This document shows, one piece after another, positions 1-6,146 of a DNA stretch of 9,952 bases. Made by a program: the position numbers and the translations under genes. The stretch spans positions 1 to 9,952 of the forward strand of contig JAGXAV010000042.1 of NCBI GenBank assembly GCA_018971455.1. The letters run 5' to 3'. How positions within the stretch are numbered: position 1 is the stretch's first letter; each line of letters begins with the position of its first letter. The stretch comes from Rhodospirillales bacterium. Its GTDB lineage: Bacteria; Pseudomonadota; Alphaproteobacteria; Acetobacterales; Acetobacteraceae. The notes under the pieces were generated by a model that was not told the DNA's origin, did not search any database, and saw nothing but the letters and a program-made list of their open reading frames with translations.

Positions 1-50
1 CCGAGGAACGCGCCCTCGCCGCCCGCCCCCCCGGCGCGCCGCCGGCCTGA
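1..50 (+). CDS. possible C-terminal end of a + strand gene (partial)
   Basis: Read in the frame that starts at base 3, the first 45 bases encode EERALAARPPGAPPA and end at a TGA (48-50). An Ala/Pro-rich tail after a charged helix-like stretch is a common C-terminus in GC-rich proteobacteria, and the next gene converges on it from the other strand. Nothing identifies the protein, and in DNA this rich in GC a short open frame is expected by chance, so this is only a suggestion. Bases 51-95, between this stop and the stop of the next gene, show no clear hairpin with a T-tract. Confidence 0.25.
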   Translation, partial: EERALAARPPGAPPA

Positions 51-95
51 TGGACGCATCGGGTCGGACGAACCTGCGCCGGAGGCCGCCGGTGC

Positions 96-488
96 CTAGG
101 CGGGGGTGAAGCAGGGCACGGGCGGCCCGCCTTCCGTCGGCATCGCCACCAGCTTCACCCGCTGCCCGATCGCCAGCGTGTCGAAATCGCAGGCAACGAG
201 ATTGGTCAGCATCGTCACCCCCTCGGCCAGCGTGACATAGGCAATGGCGTAGGGCTCGGCGGCGCGGCGCATGACGCTGTAGGAGTAGATCACCCCTTCG
301 CCGGAACTCGCCACCCACTCGGTCTGGTCGCTCATGCAATGCGGGCAGATGGCGCGCGGATACCAATGCGCCTCGCCGCAGGCGGCGCAGCGGCGCAGCT
401 GGAACCGGCCTTCCTTCATGCCGGCCCAGAAGGCCTCGGTCTCCGGCGTCGGCGTCGGGGCGGGGATCTTGCGTTGAATGCTGCTCAT
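96..488 (-). CDS. Zn-ribbon domain-containing OB-fold protein (DUF35), thiolase partner
   Basis: A 130-residue protein of the DUF35 family. An N-terminal helix region (about residues 15-30) precedes a rubredoxin-like zinc ribbon with four cysteines, C34-x2-C37 and C48-x2-C51, joined by HWYPRAI. An OB-fold follows from about residue 56 (GEGVIYSYSV, then AYVTLAEG). Known members do not act alone: they bind a thiolase-fold enzyme and help form its CoA-substrate channel, as ChsH2 does with Ltp2, BbsA with BbsB, and PhlB with PhlC. That partner is almost certainly the gene just upstream, whose stop lies 5 bases before this ATG. The Shine-Dalgarno GGGAG sits inside the end of that gene, which suggests translational coupling. 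The start at MSSIQRK is chosen for this RBS and because family members begin close to this point. Cytoplasmic, with no signal peptide. The family call is firm; the reaction is unknown. Confidence 0.92.
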   Translation of the reverse strand: MSSIQRKIPAPTPTPETEAFWAGMKEGRFQLRRCAACGEAHWYPRAICPHCMSDQTEWVASSGEGVIYSYSVMRRAAEPYAIAYVTLAEGVTMLTNLVACDFDTLAIGQRVKLVAMPTEGGPPVPCFTPA

Positions 489-493
489 CGGGG

Positions 494-1663
494 TCACTCC
501 CGCTCGAGGATAAGGGTGCCGCTGCCGTGGCGGGTGCCGAGCAGGCCGCCCGTGCCATGCGCGAGCGCGAGGTCGCAGTTCTTCACCTGCACCGCCGGAT
601 GCGCCTCGCCCCGCAGCTGGCGCACCGCCTCGATCACCTTGGTGATGCCGCCGCGATTGGCCGGGTGGTTGTTGCACAGCCCGCCGCCATCCGTGTTGAA
701 CGGCAGCTTGCCAACCCCCGAGATCAGATTGCCGTCCGAGACGAACCGCCCGCCCTGCCCCTTCCCGCAGAACCCGAGATCCTCGAGCTGCACCAGCACG
801 GTGATGGTGAAGCTGTCGTAGATCGAGGCGTATTTGATGTCGGCGGGCGTCACGCCCGCCTCGGCGAAGGCGGCGGGGCCCGACCAGCGGGCGCCGGAAT
901 AGGTCAGATCCACCTTCCCGCCGAGCTGACCCTTGGGCGCCTCGCCCGCGCCGATGATCTTCACCCGCGGACGGTTCAGGCTGCGCGCGACCTCGGGCGC
1001 CACCACCACCAGCGCGCCGCCGCCATCGCTGATGACGCAGCAATCGAGGCGGTGCAGCGGGTCGGCGACCAGCGGTGAATTGACCACTTCCTCCACCGTC
1101 ACCACGTCGCGCAGCATGGCGTTCGGGTTGTGCTGGGCGTGGTGGGACGCGGCCACCTTGATCCAGGCGAGCTGCTCGCTGGTCGTTCCGAATTCATGCA
1201 TGTGGCGCATCGCCACCATGGCGTAGGCGTTGGCGACGGTGACGCCGTAGGGATATTCGAACTGCACGTCCGGCTGACTCAGATTGCCGGCGCGCGGCTG
1301 GGTGCCGGTGGCCATGCCTTCGCTGCGCGGCCGGCCGGCGAGGGTGATCAGCGCCACCTTGCACTTGCCGGCGGCGATCGCCTCGGCCGCGTGGGCGACG
1401 TGCACCAGATAGGATGAGCCGCCGACATCGGTGGAATCGACGTGGCGGACCCGCAGGTTCATGTAGTCCACCATCGACAGCGGACCCATGCCCGGCGCGT
1501 CGCCGGCGCAGAAATACCCGTCCACGTCATCCTTGGTCAGGCCCGCATCGGCGAGCGCGCCGCGCGCCACTTCGGCGTGCAGCTGGGCCACGGATTTGTC
1601 GGGCGCCTTGCGCGTGGGATGCTCGTATGCGCCGGCAATGTAGGCGCGCCCCTTGATGCTCAT
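494..1663 (-). CDS. thiolase-like protein (SCP2/lipid-transfer-type), no canonical Cys
   Basis: A 389-residue thiolase-superfamily protein of full family length. It opens with the usual MSIKGRAYIAGAYEHPTRKA and has FCAGDAPG (51-58), the H-P motif NNHPANRGG (331-339) and a C-terminal HGTGG loop (369-373). The position of the acylated cysteine in biosynthetic thiolases (C-x-S-G) reads G-G-S-S here (81-84). Counting back from the conserved AIAAG helix puts Gly82 at the nucleophile, so normal thiolytic cleavage is doubtful. Family members that pair with a DUF35 protein include retro-aldolases such as Ltp2, which cleave a beta-hydroxyacyl-CoA side chain, and a similar C-C lyase or carbonyl-transfer role is inferred here. 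The downstream DUF35 gene follows after 5 bases. The start at 1663 is preceded by AAGGGGA on the minus strand. A longer frame to 1732 exists but adds 23 unrelated residues and runs into the neighbouring gene. Confidence 0.9.
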   Translation of the reverse strand: MSIKGRAYIAGAYEHPTRKAPDKSVAQLHAEVARGALADAGLTKDDVDGYFCAGDAPGMGPLSMVDYMNLRVRHVDSTDVGGSSYLVHVAHAAEAIAAGKCKVALITLAGRPRSEGMATGTQPRAGNLSQPDVQFEYPYGVTVANAYAMVAMRHMHEFGTTSEQLAWIKVAASHHAQHNPNAMLRDVVTVEEVVNSPLVADPLHRLDCCVISDGGGALVVVAPEVARSLNRPRVKIIGAGEAPKGQLGGKVDLTYSGARWSGPAAFAEAGVTPADIKYASIYDSFTITVLVQLEDLGFCGKGQGGRFVSDGNLISGVGKLPFNTDGGGLCNNHPANRGGITKVIEAVRQLRGEAHPAVQVKNCDLALAHGTGGLLGTRHGSGTLILERE

Positions 1664-1667
1664 CGTT

Positions 1668-1674
1668 TCCCCTT
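1668..1674 (-). promoter_or_regulatory. ribosome binding site of the thiolase-like gene
   Basis: On the minus strand AAGGGGA lies 4 bases before the ATG at 1663. It fixes the start of the thiolase-like gene at MSIKGRAY rather than the upstream in-frame ATG at 1732. Confidence 0.6.
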
Positions 1675-1688
1675 CGTGTCGAAGCCGG

Positions 1689-2081
1689 TCATAGGTCCAC
1701 CACGATGTAATTCCGCTCCGCCTGCACGGCAAATGTCTCGGCCACGAACGGACCGCGCGCCAGCGCGGTCGCCAAATGGGGATTATGGACCGCCTGCACG
1801 CCGCTCAGCAGGTTGCAGGTCGCCGCCCGCGTGCCGAATGCCTCCAGCGCCTGCGCGCGCAGCGTGGCGAGGTCGGCGCCCGCGCGGCCATGGGCGGGGC
1901 GCCAGTCGGCCCGGCAATTCGCCGCGATCCTGGCGGGGAAGCTCGCCAGATCCGGCGCCTCGATCCCGCGCACGGTGATCTGTTCGCGCCAGTACGGGTC
2001 GAGAAACGCCAGCAGCTCGCGCATCGCCGGAAGCCCCGGATGGGCGTCGCAGCCGATCCCGCCGGGGTCCCCTCCCCCCAT
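1689..2081 (-). pseudogene. truncated ACMSD-like amidohydrolase, N-terminal part only
   Basis: This frame encodes 130 residues. Residues 9-107 match the start of the amidohydrolase 2 (ACMSD-like, TIM-barrel) family common in rhizobia: the metal-site strand CDAHPG (11-16, the D-x-H type), then LLAFLDPYWREQI (23-35), DWRP (59-62) and CNLLSGVQAVHN (89-100). As I recall them, full members run to about 350 residues or more with further metal-binding His and Asp residues. Here the similarity stops after ATALARG (about 110), and a tail ending ERNYIVVDL, which I do not recognise as part of the family, leads straight to a stop. The barrel cannot be complete, so this is probably a remnant left by an in-frame deletion or a fusion to another gene's 3' end. 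It may still be translated: GGGAGG lies about 8 bases before the ATG, and the thiolase-like gene begins only 25 bases downstream, so it may now act as the leader gene of that operon. Confidence 0.65.
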
Positions 2082-2222
2082 GACCGCGCCCTCCCACAAC
2101 CGCGTCGTCACGTGCCTGTCCGTCCAGGCTACGCCCGAAGCCCGCGGGCTGCCAAGCAACCCCCCGACTTGACCCGGTCCGGCGCCGGCCGGACCATGGC
2201 GGCGAACCGCAGGAGATCCGGC
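2082..2222. promoter_or_regulatory. divergent intergenic region with a 20-bp palindrome
   Basis: This 141-base spacer separates the minus-strand operon (amidohydrolase remnant, thiolase-like, DUF35) from the + strand deacetylase and must hold promoters for both unless the remnant is read from elsewhere. At 2176-2195 there is a perfect inverted repeat, GGTCCGGC-GCCG-GCCGGACC (8-bp arms, 4-base centre). It follows a TTGACC (2169-2174) that could serve as a -35 box for the deacetylase; no convincing -10 box follows at 17 bases. The palindrome could be an operator or a leader hairpin. Promoter placement is a guess. Confidence 0.35.
2211..2216 (+). promoter_or_regulatory. ribosome binding site of the CE4 deacetylase gene
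   Basis: AGGAGA stands 6 bases before the ATG at 2223 and favours that start over the in-frame ATG at 2196, which would add MAANRRRSG. That upstream ATG overlaps the edge of the palindrome at 2176-2195 and has no good Shine-Dalgarno sequence. Confidence 0.65.
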
Positions 2223-3077
2223 ATGGCCGATTTGTTCGTCTGCCTCACCTTCGACCACGACAACACCTCCTCCACCATCGCCCGCGAGGCGACCACGCCG
2301 ACGGCGATCTCGCGCGGGGATTTCGGCATCGCCGGCGCGCGCCGCATCCTTGCCCTGCTGGCGGAAAGGCGCATTCCCGCCACCTGGTTCATCCCCGGCC
2401 ACACCATCGAGAGCTACCCCTCCTGCGTTCGCGCCGTGCGCGACGCGGGCCACGAGATCGGCCACCATGGCTGGACGCACCGCGTGCCGGCGAGCCTCGG
2501 GCGTGAGGGCGAGGAGGGCGAGCTGGTCCGCGGCATCGCGGCGATCGCCGAGCTCACCGGCCGGGCGCCGCGCGGCTATCGCTCGCCGGCCTGGGACCTC
2601 AGCGCGCACAGCGTGGAACTTCTGCTCAAGCACGGCTTCATCTACGACAGCTCGATGATGGGGCACGACGTGCTGCCCTACCAGGCGCGCTCGGGAGACC
2701 ACGTCACGCTGGAGGAGAAGCTGGTCTTCGGGCCGGACACGGCGCTGGTGGAGATGCCGATCAGCTGGGCGCTCGATGATTTTCCGCATTTCGAATATTC
2801 GCGCTCGCCCGCCGGCATCCTGCCCGGCGGCATGAATGCGCGGCTGGTGATCGAGAACTGGCTAAACGAGTTCCGCTACATGAAGAAGCACAATGAGTGG
2901 GGCGTGCTGACCTACACCTTCCACCCGCATATCATCGGCCGCGGCCATCGCATGTTCATGCTCGAGCACATGATCGAAAGGCTGGGCGCCGAGGGAGCGC
3001 GTTTCGTCACCATGGAAACGGCGGTCGAGGAATATCGCCGCCGCTTCCCGAACGGGCTCAGCCTGCGCGGGGGGTGA
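2223..3077 (+). CDS. polysaccharide deacetylase family protein (CE4, HpPgdA-like)
   Basis: A 284-residue metal-dependent amide hydrolase with the NodB/CE4 barrel. Visible motifs, in order: TFDHD (9-13, catalytic base and metal Asp), TWFIPGH (54-60), the zinc-binding GHHGWTH (80-86, H82 and H86), RSPAWD (120-125) and TFHPHIIGR (232-240). Length, motif order and the absence of a signal peptide or membrane segment resemble Helicobacter HpPgdA and PuuE-type allantoinases rather than secreted chitin or xylan deacetylases, so it probably acts in the cytoplasm on a small amide. The substrate cannot be read from the sequence. It is a single-gene + strand unit: the start at 2223 follows AGGAGA, and the last 20 bases overlap the convergent TrmO-like gene. 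Other hydrolases in the window (amidase, COG3964 amidohydrolase) fit a shared role in breaking amide bonds, but that is inference. Confidence 0.88.
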   Translation: MADLFVCLTFDHDNTSSTIAREATTPTAISRGDFGIAGARRILALLAERRIPATWFIPGHTIESYPSCVRAVRDAGHEIGHHGWTHRVPASLGREGEEGELVRGIAAIAELTGRAPRGYRSPAWDLSAHSVELLLKHGFIYDSSMMGHDVLPYQARSGDHVTLEEKLVFGPDTALVEMPISWALDDFPHFEYSRSPAGILPGGMNARLVIENWLNEFRYMKKHNEWGVLTYTFHPHIIGRGHRMFMLEHMIERLGAEGARFVTMETAVEEYRRRFPNGLSLRGG

Positions 3078-3513
3078 GCCAGCCCATCGTGGCCTCCGGC
3101 TCGCAATCGGTGGTGCGCAGATAGGGCTTGATGTCGAGCAGCGGCGTGCCGTTGACGCAGTCGAGATAGCGCACGCGCAGCACGCCCGCGGCCGCGAACC
3201 CGTCGAAGGCGACGACCGACAGGCCGATCGGGTTCGGCCGGTGCGGCGCGCGGGTTGCGAACAGGCCGCGCGGCCGATCGTCGAAGGGTGGCGTGAACAC
3301 CATCTCGGCCGGCCGCGCGCGATCGAGCCAGTAGAGCAGGATGAGGTGGCTGAACCCCTCCAGCCCGTCGAGCCCCGGGGCGAACTCGGCGGCGACATGC
3401 GCCTCGCACACCGGCGGCACCTCCGGCTTGCGGCCGTTGCGCGGGCATTCGGACGGGGTGTTCCACGGCGTGTGCAGCACGCCGATCGGATGCGGGGTGA
3501 GGGGGCGTTGCAT
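3058..3513 (-). CDS. trmO: TrmO/TsaA-type tRNA (t6A37) N6-methyltransferase
   Basis: A 151-residue TsaA-domain protein (Pfam UPF0066). In the characterised family member, E. coli TrmO, the enzyme uses S-adenosylmethionine to methylate N6-threonylcarbamoyladenosine at position 37 of tRNA, giving m6t6A. Family hallmarks are plain: HPIGVLHTPW near the N-terminus (8-17), GFSHLILLYWL (53-63), the signature FATRAPHRPNPIGLS (85-99) and GTPLLDIKPY (122-131). It is a short form, with the single beta-barrel domain only and without the C-terminal extension of the E. coli enzyme, so the exact tRNA substrate is less certain. A GGAG lies 5 bases before the ATG at 3513. The gene is convergent with the CE4 deacetylase and overlaps its last 20 bases. 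It shares a divergent spacer with the CoA-transferase. Probably a housekeeping neighbour rather than part of the catabolic set. Confidence 0.88.
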   Translation of the reverse strand: MQRPLTPHPIGVLHTPWNTPSECPRNGRKPEVPPVCEAHVAAEFAPGLDGLEGFSHLILLYWLDRARPAEMVFTPPFDDRPRGLFATRAPHRPNPIGLSVVAFDGFAAAGVLRVRYLDCVNGTPLLDIKPYLRTTDCEPEATMGWLTPRAG

Positions 3514-3582
3514 GGGACTCCGGCTTGACAGGGTTGCGCGACGCTCCGCACGCTAGCGCAAAACAACACGGGGCGGAGCGCC
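3514..3582. promoter_or_regulatory. divergent promoter region with TTGACA box and inverted repeat
   Basis: This 69-base spacer divides trmO (minus) from the CoA-transferase gene (+). On the + strand it has a perfect TTGACA at 3525-3530, which stands out in such GC-rich DNA and could be the -35 box for the CoA-transferase. The -10 region is weak: nothing close to TATAAT lies 16-18 bases on, the nearest being ACGCTA at 3550-3555. An inverted repeat TTGCGC (3534-3539) / GCGCAA (3556-3561), 16 bases apart, overlaps the presumed promoter and could be a repressor site. GGCGGAG at 3572-3578, 4 bases before the ATG at 3583, is the likely ribosome binding site. Confidence 0.45.
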
Positions 3583-4737
3583 ATGACCGAGCCGATGCTG
3601 CGTCCGCCGCCGCTGGATGGCGTGCGGGTGATCGACCTCACGCAGATCTATGCCGGCCCCTACACCACCTTCCTCATGGCGCGCGCCGGCGCTGAAATCA
3701 TCAAGATCGAGCCGCCCGGAGGCGAGCATATGCGCCGCGCCGCCGGCGGGTCGGTGCTGCCCTATGTCATGCTCAATGCCAACAAGCGCAGCCTGACCCT
3801 CGATCTCAAGACGGCGGCCGGCATCGCCGAGGTACGTCGCCTGGTCGAGGATGCCGACGTGCTGGTGGAGAATTTCACCCCGGGCGTGATGGACCGGCTG
3901 GGCCTTGGCTGGGAGGATTTGCGCGCGCGCAATCCGCGGCTGATCTATGCGTGCAGTTCAGGCTACGGCACCACCGGGCCGTACCGCGACTATCCGGCGA
4001 TGGACCTCACCGTGCAGGCCATGTCCGGCATTCTCGGCGTCACCGGCTTTCCCGGGCAGCCACCGGTGAAGGCGGGGCCGGCCATGTGCGATTTCAGCGC
4101 CGGCATTCATCTCTACGCCGGCGTGATCACGGCCCTTTACGAGCGCACGCGCTCCGGGCTCGGCCAGATGGTGGAAATCTCCATGCTGGAATCGGCCTAT
4201 TTCACCCTGACCTCCAATCTCGGCCCGCTCTTCCGCGAGGAAGGCGCGGCCGATCTCGGCCGCACCGGCAACCGCCATGGCGGCATGACCATCTGCCCCT
4301 ACAACGTCTATCCGACGAATGACGGTTTCGTTGCCATATTGTGCATCAACGACGCGCATTTCTTCGCCCTGACGAAGGCCCTCCACCTGCCCGACCTCGC
4401 CGCCGTGCCGCGCTACGCCACGCATAAGGGGCGCGCCCCGGACATGGATGCGCTCGACGCCCGGATCGGCGCCGCCACGGCGGCGTTCAGCAAGGCCGCC
4501 CTGTTCGACCTGCTGATGGCCCATCACGTGCCGGCGGCGCCGGTGCGCACCCTCGGCGAGGTCATTGCCGATCCGCATCTCCATGCGCGCGGCGCGCTGC
4601 GCTGGATCGACCATCCGCAGCATGGCCGGCTGGTGGTCGCCGAATCGCCGTTGCGGCTGAATGGCTGCGAGCGGCCGGCCTACGAACCCAGCGCCGCCAT
4701 CGGCGCGGACAATGCCAGCCTGCTGCGGCCGGCCTAA
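3583..4737 (+). CDS. CaiB/BaiF family III CoA-transferase
   Basis: A 384-residue family III CoA-transferase, full length for the family. These cytoplasmic enzymes move CoA between two carboxylic acids through an aspartyl-CoA anhydride and form interlocked dimers. It opens with LDGVRVIDLTQIYAGPY (11-27). It then shows GAEIIKIEPPGGE (36-48), NKRSLTLDLKT (67-77), VENFTPGVMDRLGLGW (95-110) and PVKAGPAMCDFSAGIHLYAG (161-180). Asp170 in the last motif lines up with catalytic Asp169 of Oxalobacter formyl-CoA transferase. The substrate is not identifiable: carnitine/bile-acid, formyl/oxalate, succinyl and mesaconyl types share this architecture. It stands alone on the + strand, with TTGACA upstream and a TAA interleaved with the stop of the convergent amidase gene. 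It could supply the acyl-CoA used by the thiolase-like/DUF35 pair, though the genes are not co-transcribed. Confidence 0.9.
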   Translation: MTEPMLRPPPLDGVRVIDLTQIYAGPYTTFLMARAGAEIIKIEPPGGEHMRRAAGGSVLPYVMLNANKRSLTLDLKTAAGIAEVRRLVEDADVLVENFTPGVMDRLGLGWEDLRARNPRLIYACSSGYGTTGPYRDYPAMDLTVQAMSGILGVTGFPGQPPVKAGPAMCDFSAGIHLYAGVITALYERTRSGLGQMVEISMLESAYFTLTSNLGPLFREEGAADLGRTGNRHGGMTICPYNVYPTNDGFVAILCINDAHFFALTKALHLPDLAAVPRYATHKGRAPDMDALDARIGAATAAFSKAALFDLLMAHHVPAAPVRTLGEVIADPHLHARGALRWIDHPQHGRLVVAESPLRLNGCERPAYEPSAAIGADNASLLRPA

Positions 4738-6146
4738 TCCAGCGCCGGCGGCTTGCCCGCCCATGGCAGCACGCGCTCGAAGGCGCGCGAGGCCTGCAGC
4801 ACGCCGAGATCGTCGAAGCGCCGGCCGGTGATCTGCATGCCCACCGGCAGGCCGTCGGCGGTGAAGCCGCAGGGAATGCTGGCGGACGGATTCCACGACA
4901 TGTTGAACGGGTAGGAGAACTCCGCCCAGCTCAGCCAGTCCCACGCATGCTCGGGCCAGTGCGCCGGCTGCAACCGCTCGGCCGGGAAGGCCGCGACCGA
5001 CACCGCGGGCGTGATGAGGAAATCCCAATCCTCGAAGAATTCCTGGATTTCGGCGATATAGGCCATCTTCCGCTCGCGGACCTCCTGGTAGCGGGCAATG
5101 GTCATCCGCTCGCCCTCACGGATGCAGGCGACGAGCCCCGGATCCATCCGGCTTTCCCATTCCGGCAGATGGCGCGCCAGCTTCGTCATATGCGCGGGCC
5201 AGAAGGCGCGGGCGAGGTCGGGGCCGAGCGGACCCCATTCGGGCTCCACCTCATATAGTCCAGTGCCCAGCGCGCGGGCGAAACGCTCGGCGGCTTGGCG
5301 AACGATGTCGGCGATTTCGGGATCGACTCGGGCATGGCCGAGATCGGGGCTGAAGCACAGCCGGCGTTTGCCGATGCCGTCATTCACGTGCCCGACATAA
5401 TCCGCCGGCGCCGATTCCAGCGTGGTGTGGTCGGCCGGATCCGGCCCGGACATCACCGCCATCATCAGCGCGGCATCCTCCACGGTGCGCGTCATCGGAC
5501 CGATATGGGAGGTGTAGTCGCCGGGGTTCACCGGCGCATAGGGCACCCGGCCGAAGCTCGGCTTGAGGCCGTAGATCCCGCAGAAATGCGCCGGCATGCG
5601 CACCGAGCCGGCGCCGTCGCTGCCCTGGTGCAAGGGGCCGAACCCGGCCGCCGCCGCCGCCCCGGCGCCGGCCGAGGAGGCGCCGGCATTGAACCCGTGC
5701 CGCCACGGGTTGTGGGTGATGCCGGTGAGCGGGCTGCGGCTCACGCCGGTCCAGCCGAACTCGGAGGTGGTGGTCTTGCCCAGCACGATGGCGCCCGCCG
5801 CCTCCAGCCGCGAGACGATCGGCGTGTCCGCCGGCACCCGGTTGCCCTTGGTGATCTGGCTGCCGAACTGGGTGGGAAAGCGCTTCGTCCAGGCGAGGTC
5901 CTTGATGGTGACGGGGATGCCGTGCAGCGGGCCGAGCGGCTCGCTGCCCATCAGCGCGTCTTTCGCGGCGCGGGCGGCCGTCATCGCGCGGTCGGCATCG
6001 AGGACGGCGAAGGCGTTGATGCGCGGCTCGAGGCGGGCGATGCGGCCGAGCACGGCATCGAGCAGTTCCACCGGCGAGAGCTTGCGCGCGCGGATCATCG
6101 GTGCCAGCAGGCTTGCCGGCATGTAGCCCAGCTCCGAACCGCTCAT
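4734..6146 (-). CDS. amidase (amidase signature family)
   Basis: A 470-residue hydrolase of the amidase-signature family, which hydrolyses amides or related C-N bonds with a Ser-cisSer-Lys triad. All three residues are present at the expected spacing: K82 in VTIKDL, S157 in GASSAG and S181 in SDGAGSVRMPA. The 75- and 24-residue intervals match those of FAAH. The usual GGSSGG reads GASSAG and TDGGGS reads SDGAGS, mild glycine-to-alanine changes in the oxyanion region that may alter specificity but keep the catalytic groups. The N-terminal helix LSPVELLDAVLGRIA and the C-terminal SIPCGFTADGLPVGMQI are family-typical. No GatB or GatC lies nearby, so this is not the glutamyl-tRNA amidotransferase subunit. 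The ATG at 6146 overlaps the stop of the upstream aminotransferase (ATGA), so translation is probably coupled. Substrate unknown; an amide made or used by the aminotransferase is a fair guess. Confidence 0.9.
   Translation of the reverse strand: MSGSELGYMPASLLAPMIRARKLSPVELLDAVLGRIARLEPRINAFAVLDADRAMTAARAAKDALMGSEPLGPLHGIPVTIKDLAWTKRFPTQFGSQITKGNRVPADTPIVSRLEAAGAIVLGKTTTSEFGWTGVSRSPLTGITHNPWRHGFNAGASSAGAGAAAAAGFGPLHQGSDGAGSVRMPAHFCGIYGLKPSFGRVPYAPVNPGDYTSHIGPMTRTVEDAALMMAVMSGPDPADHTTLESAPADYVGHVNDGIGKRRLCFSPDLGHARVDPEIADIVRQAAERFARALGTGLYEVEPEWGPLGPDLARAFWPAHMTKLARHLPEWESRMDPGLVACIREGERMTIARYQEVRERKMAYIAEIQEFFEDWDFLITPAVSVAAFPAERLQPAHWPEHAWDWLSWAEFSYPFNMSWNPSASIPCGFTADGLPVGMQITGRRFDDLGVLQASRAFERVLPWAGKPPALD

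Noticed and set aside
28..95. GC-rich palindromic stretch at the left edge, considered as a terminator
   Set aside because: It contains GGCGCGCC and CCGGC repeats but no T-rich tail on either strand. Such short palindromes are common in this composition.
1664..1732. N-terminal extension of the thiolase-like protein to 1732
   Set aside because: The extra 23 residues overlap the upstream gene and do not resemble the family, and a good RBS precedes the ATG at 1663.
3958..5028. Minus-strand open frame spanning the CoA-transferase and the end of the amidase gene
   Set aside because: It crosses two well-supported genes in other frames and has low-complexity Arg/Gly/Ala sequence without motifs.
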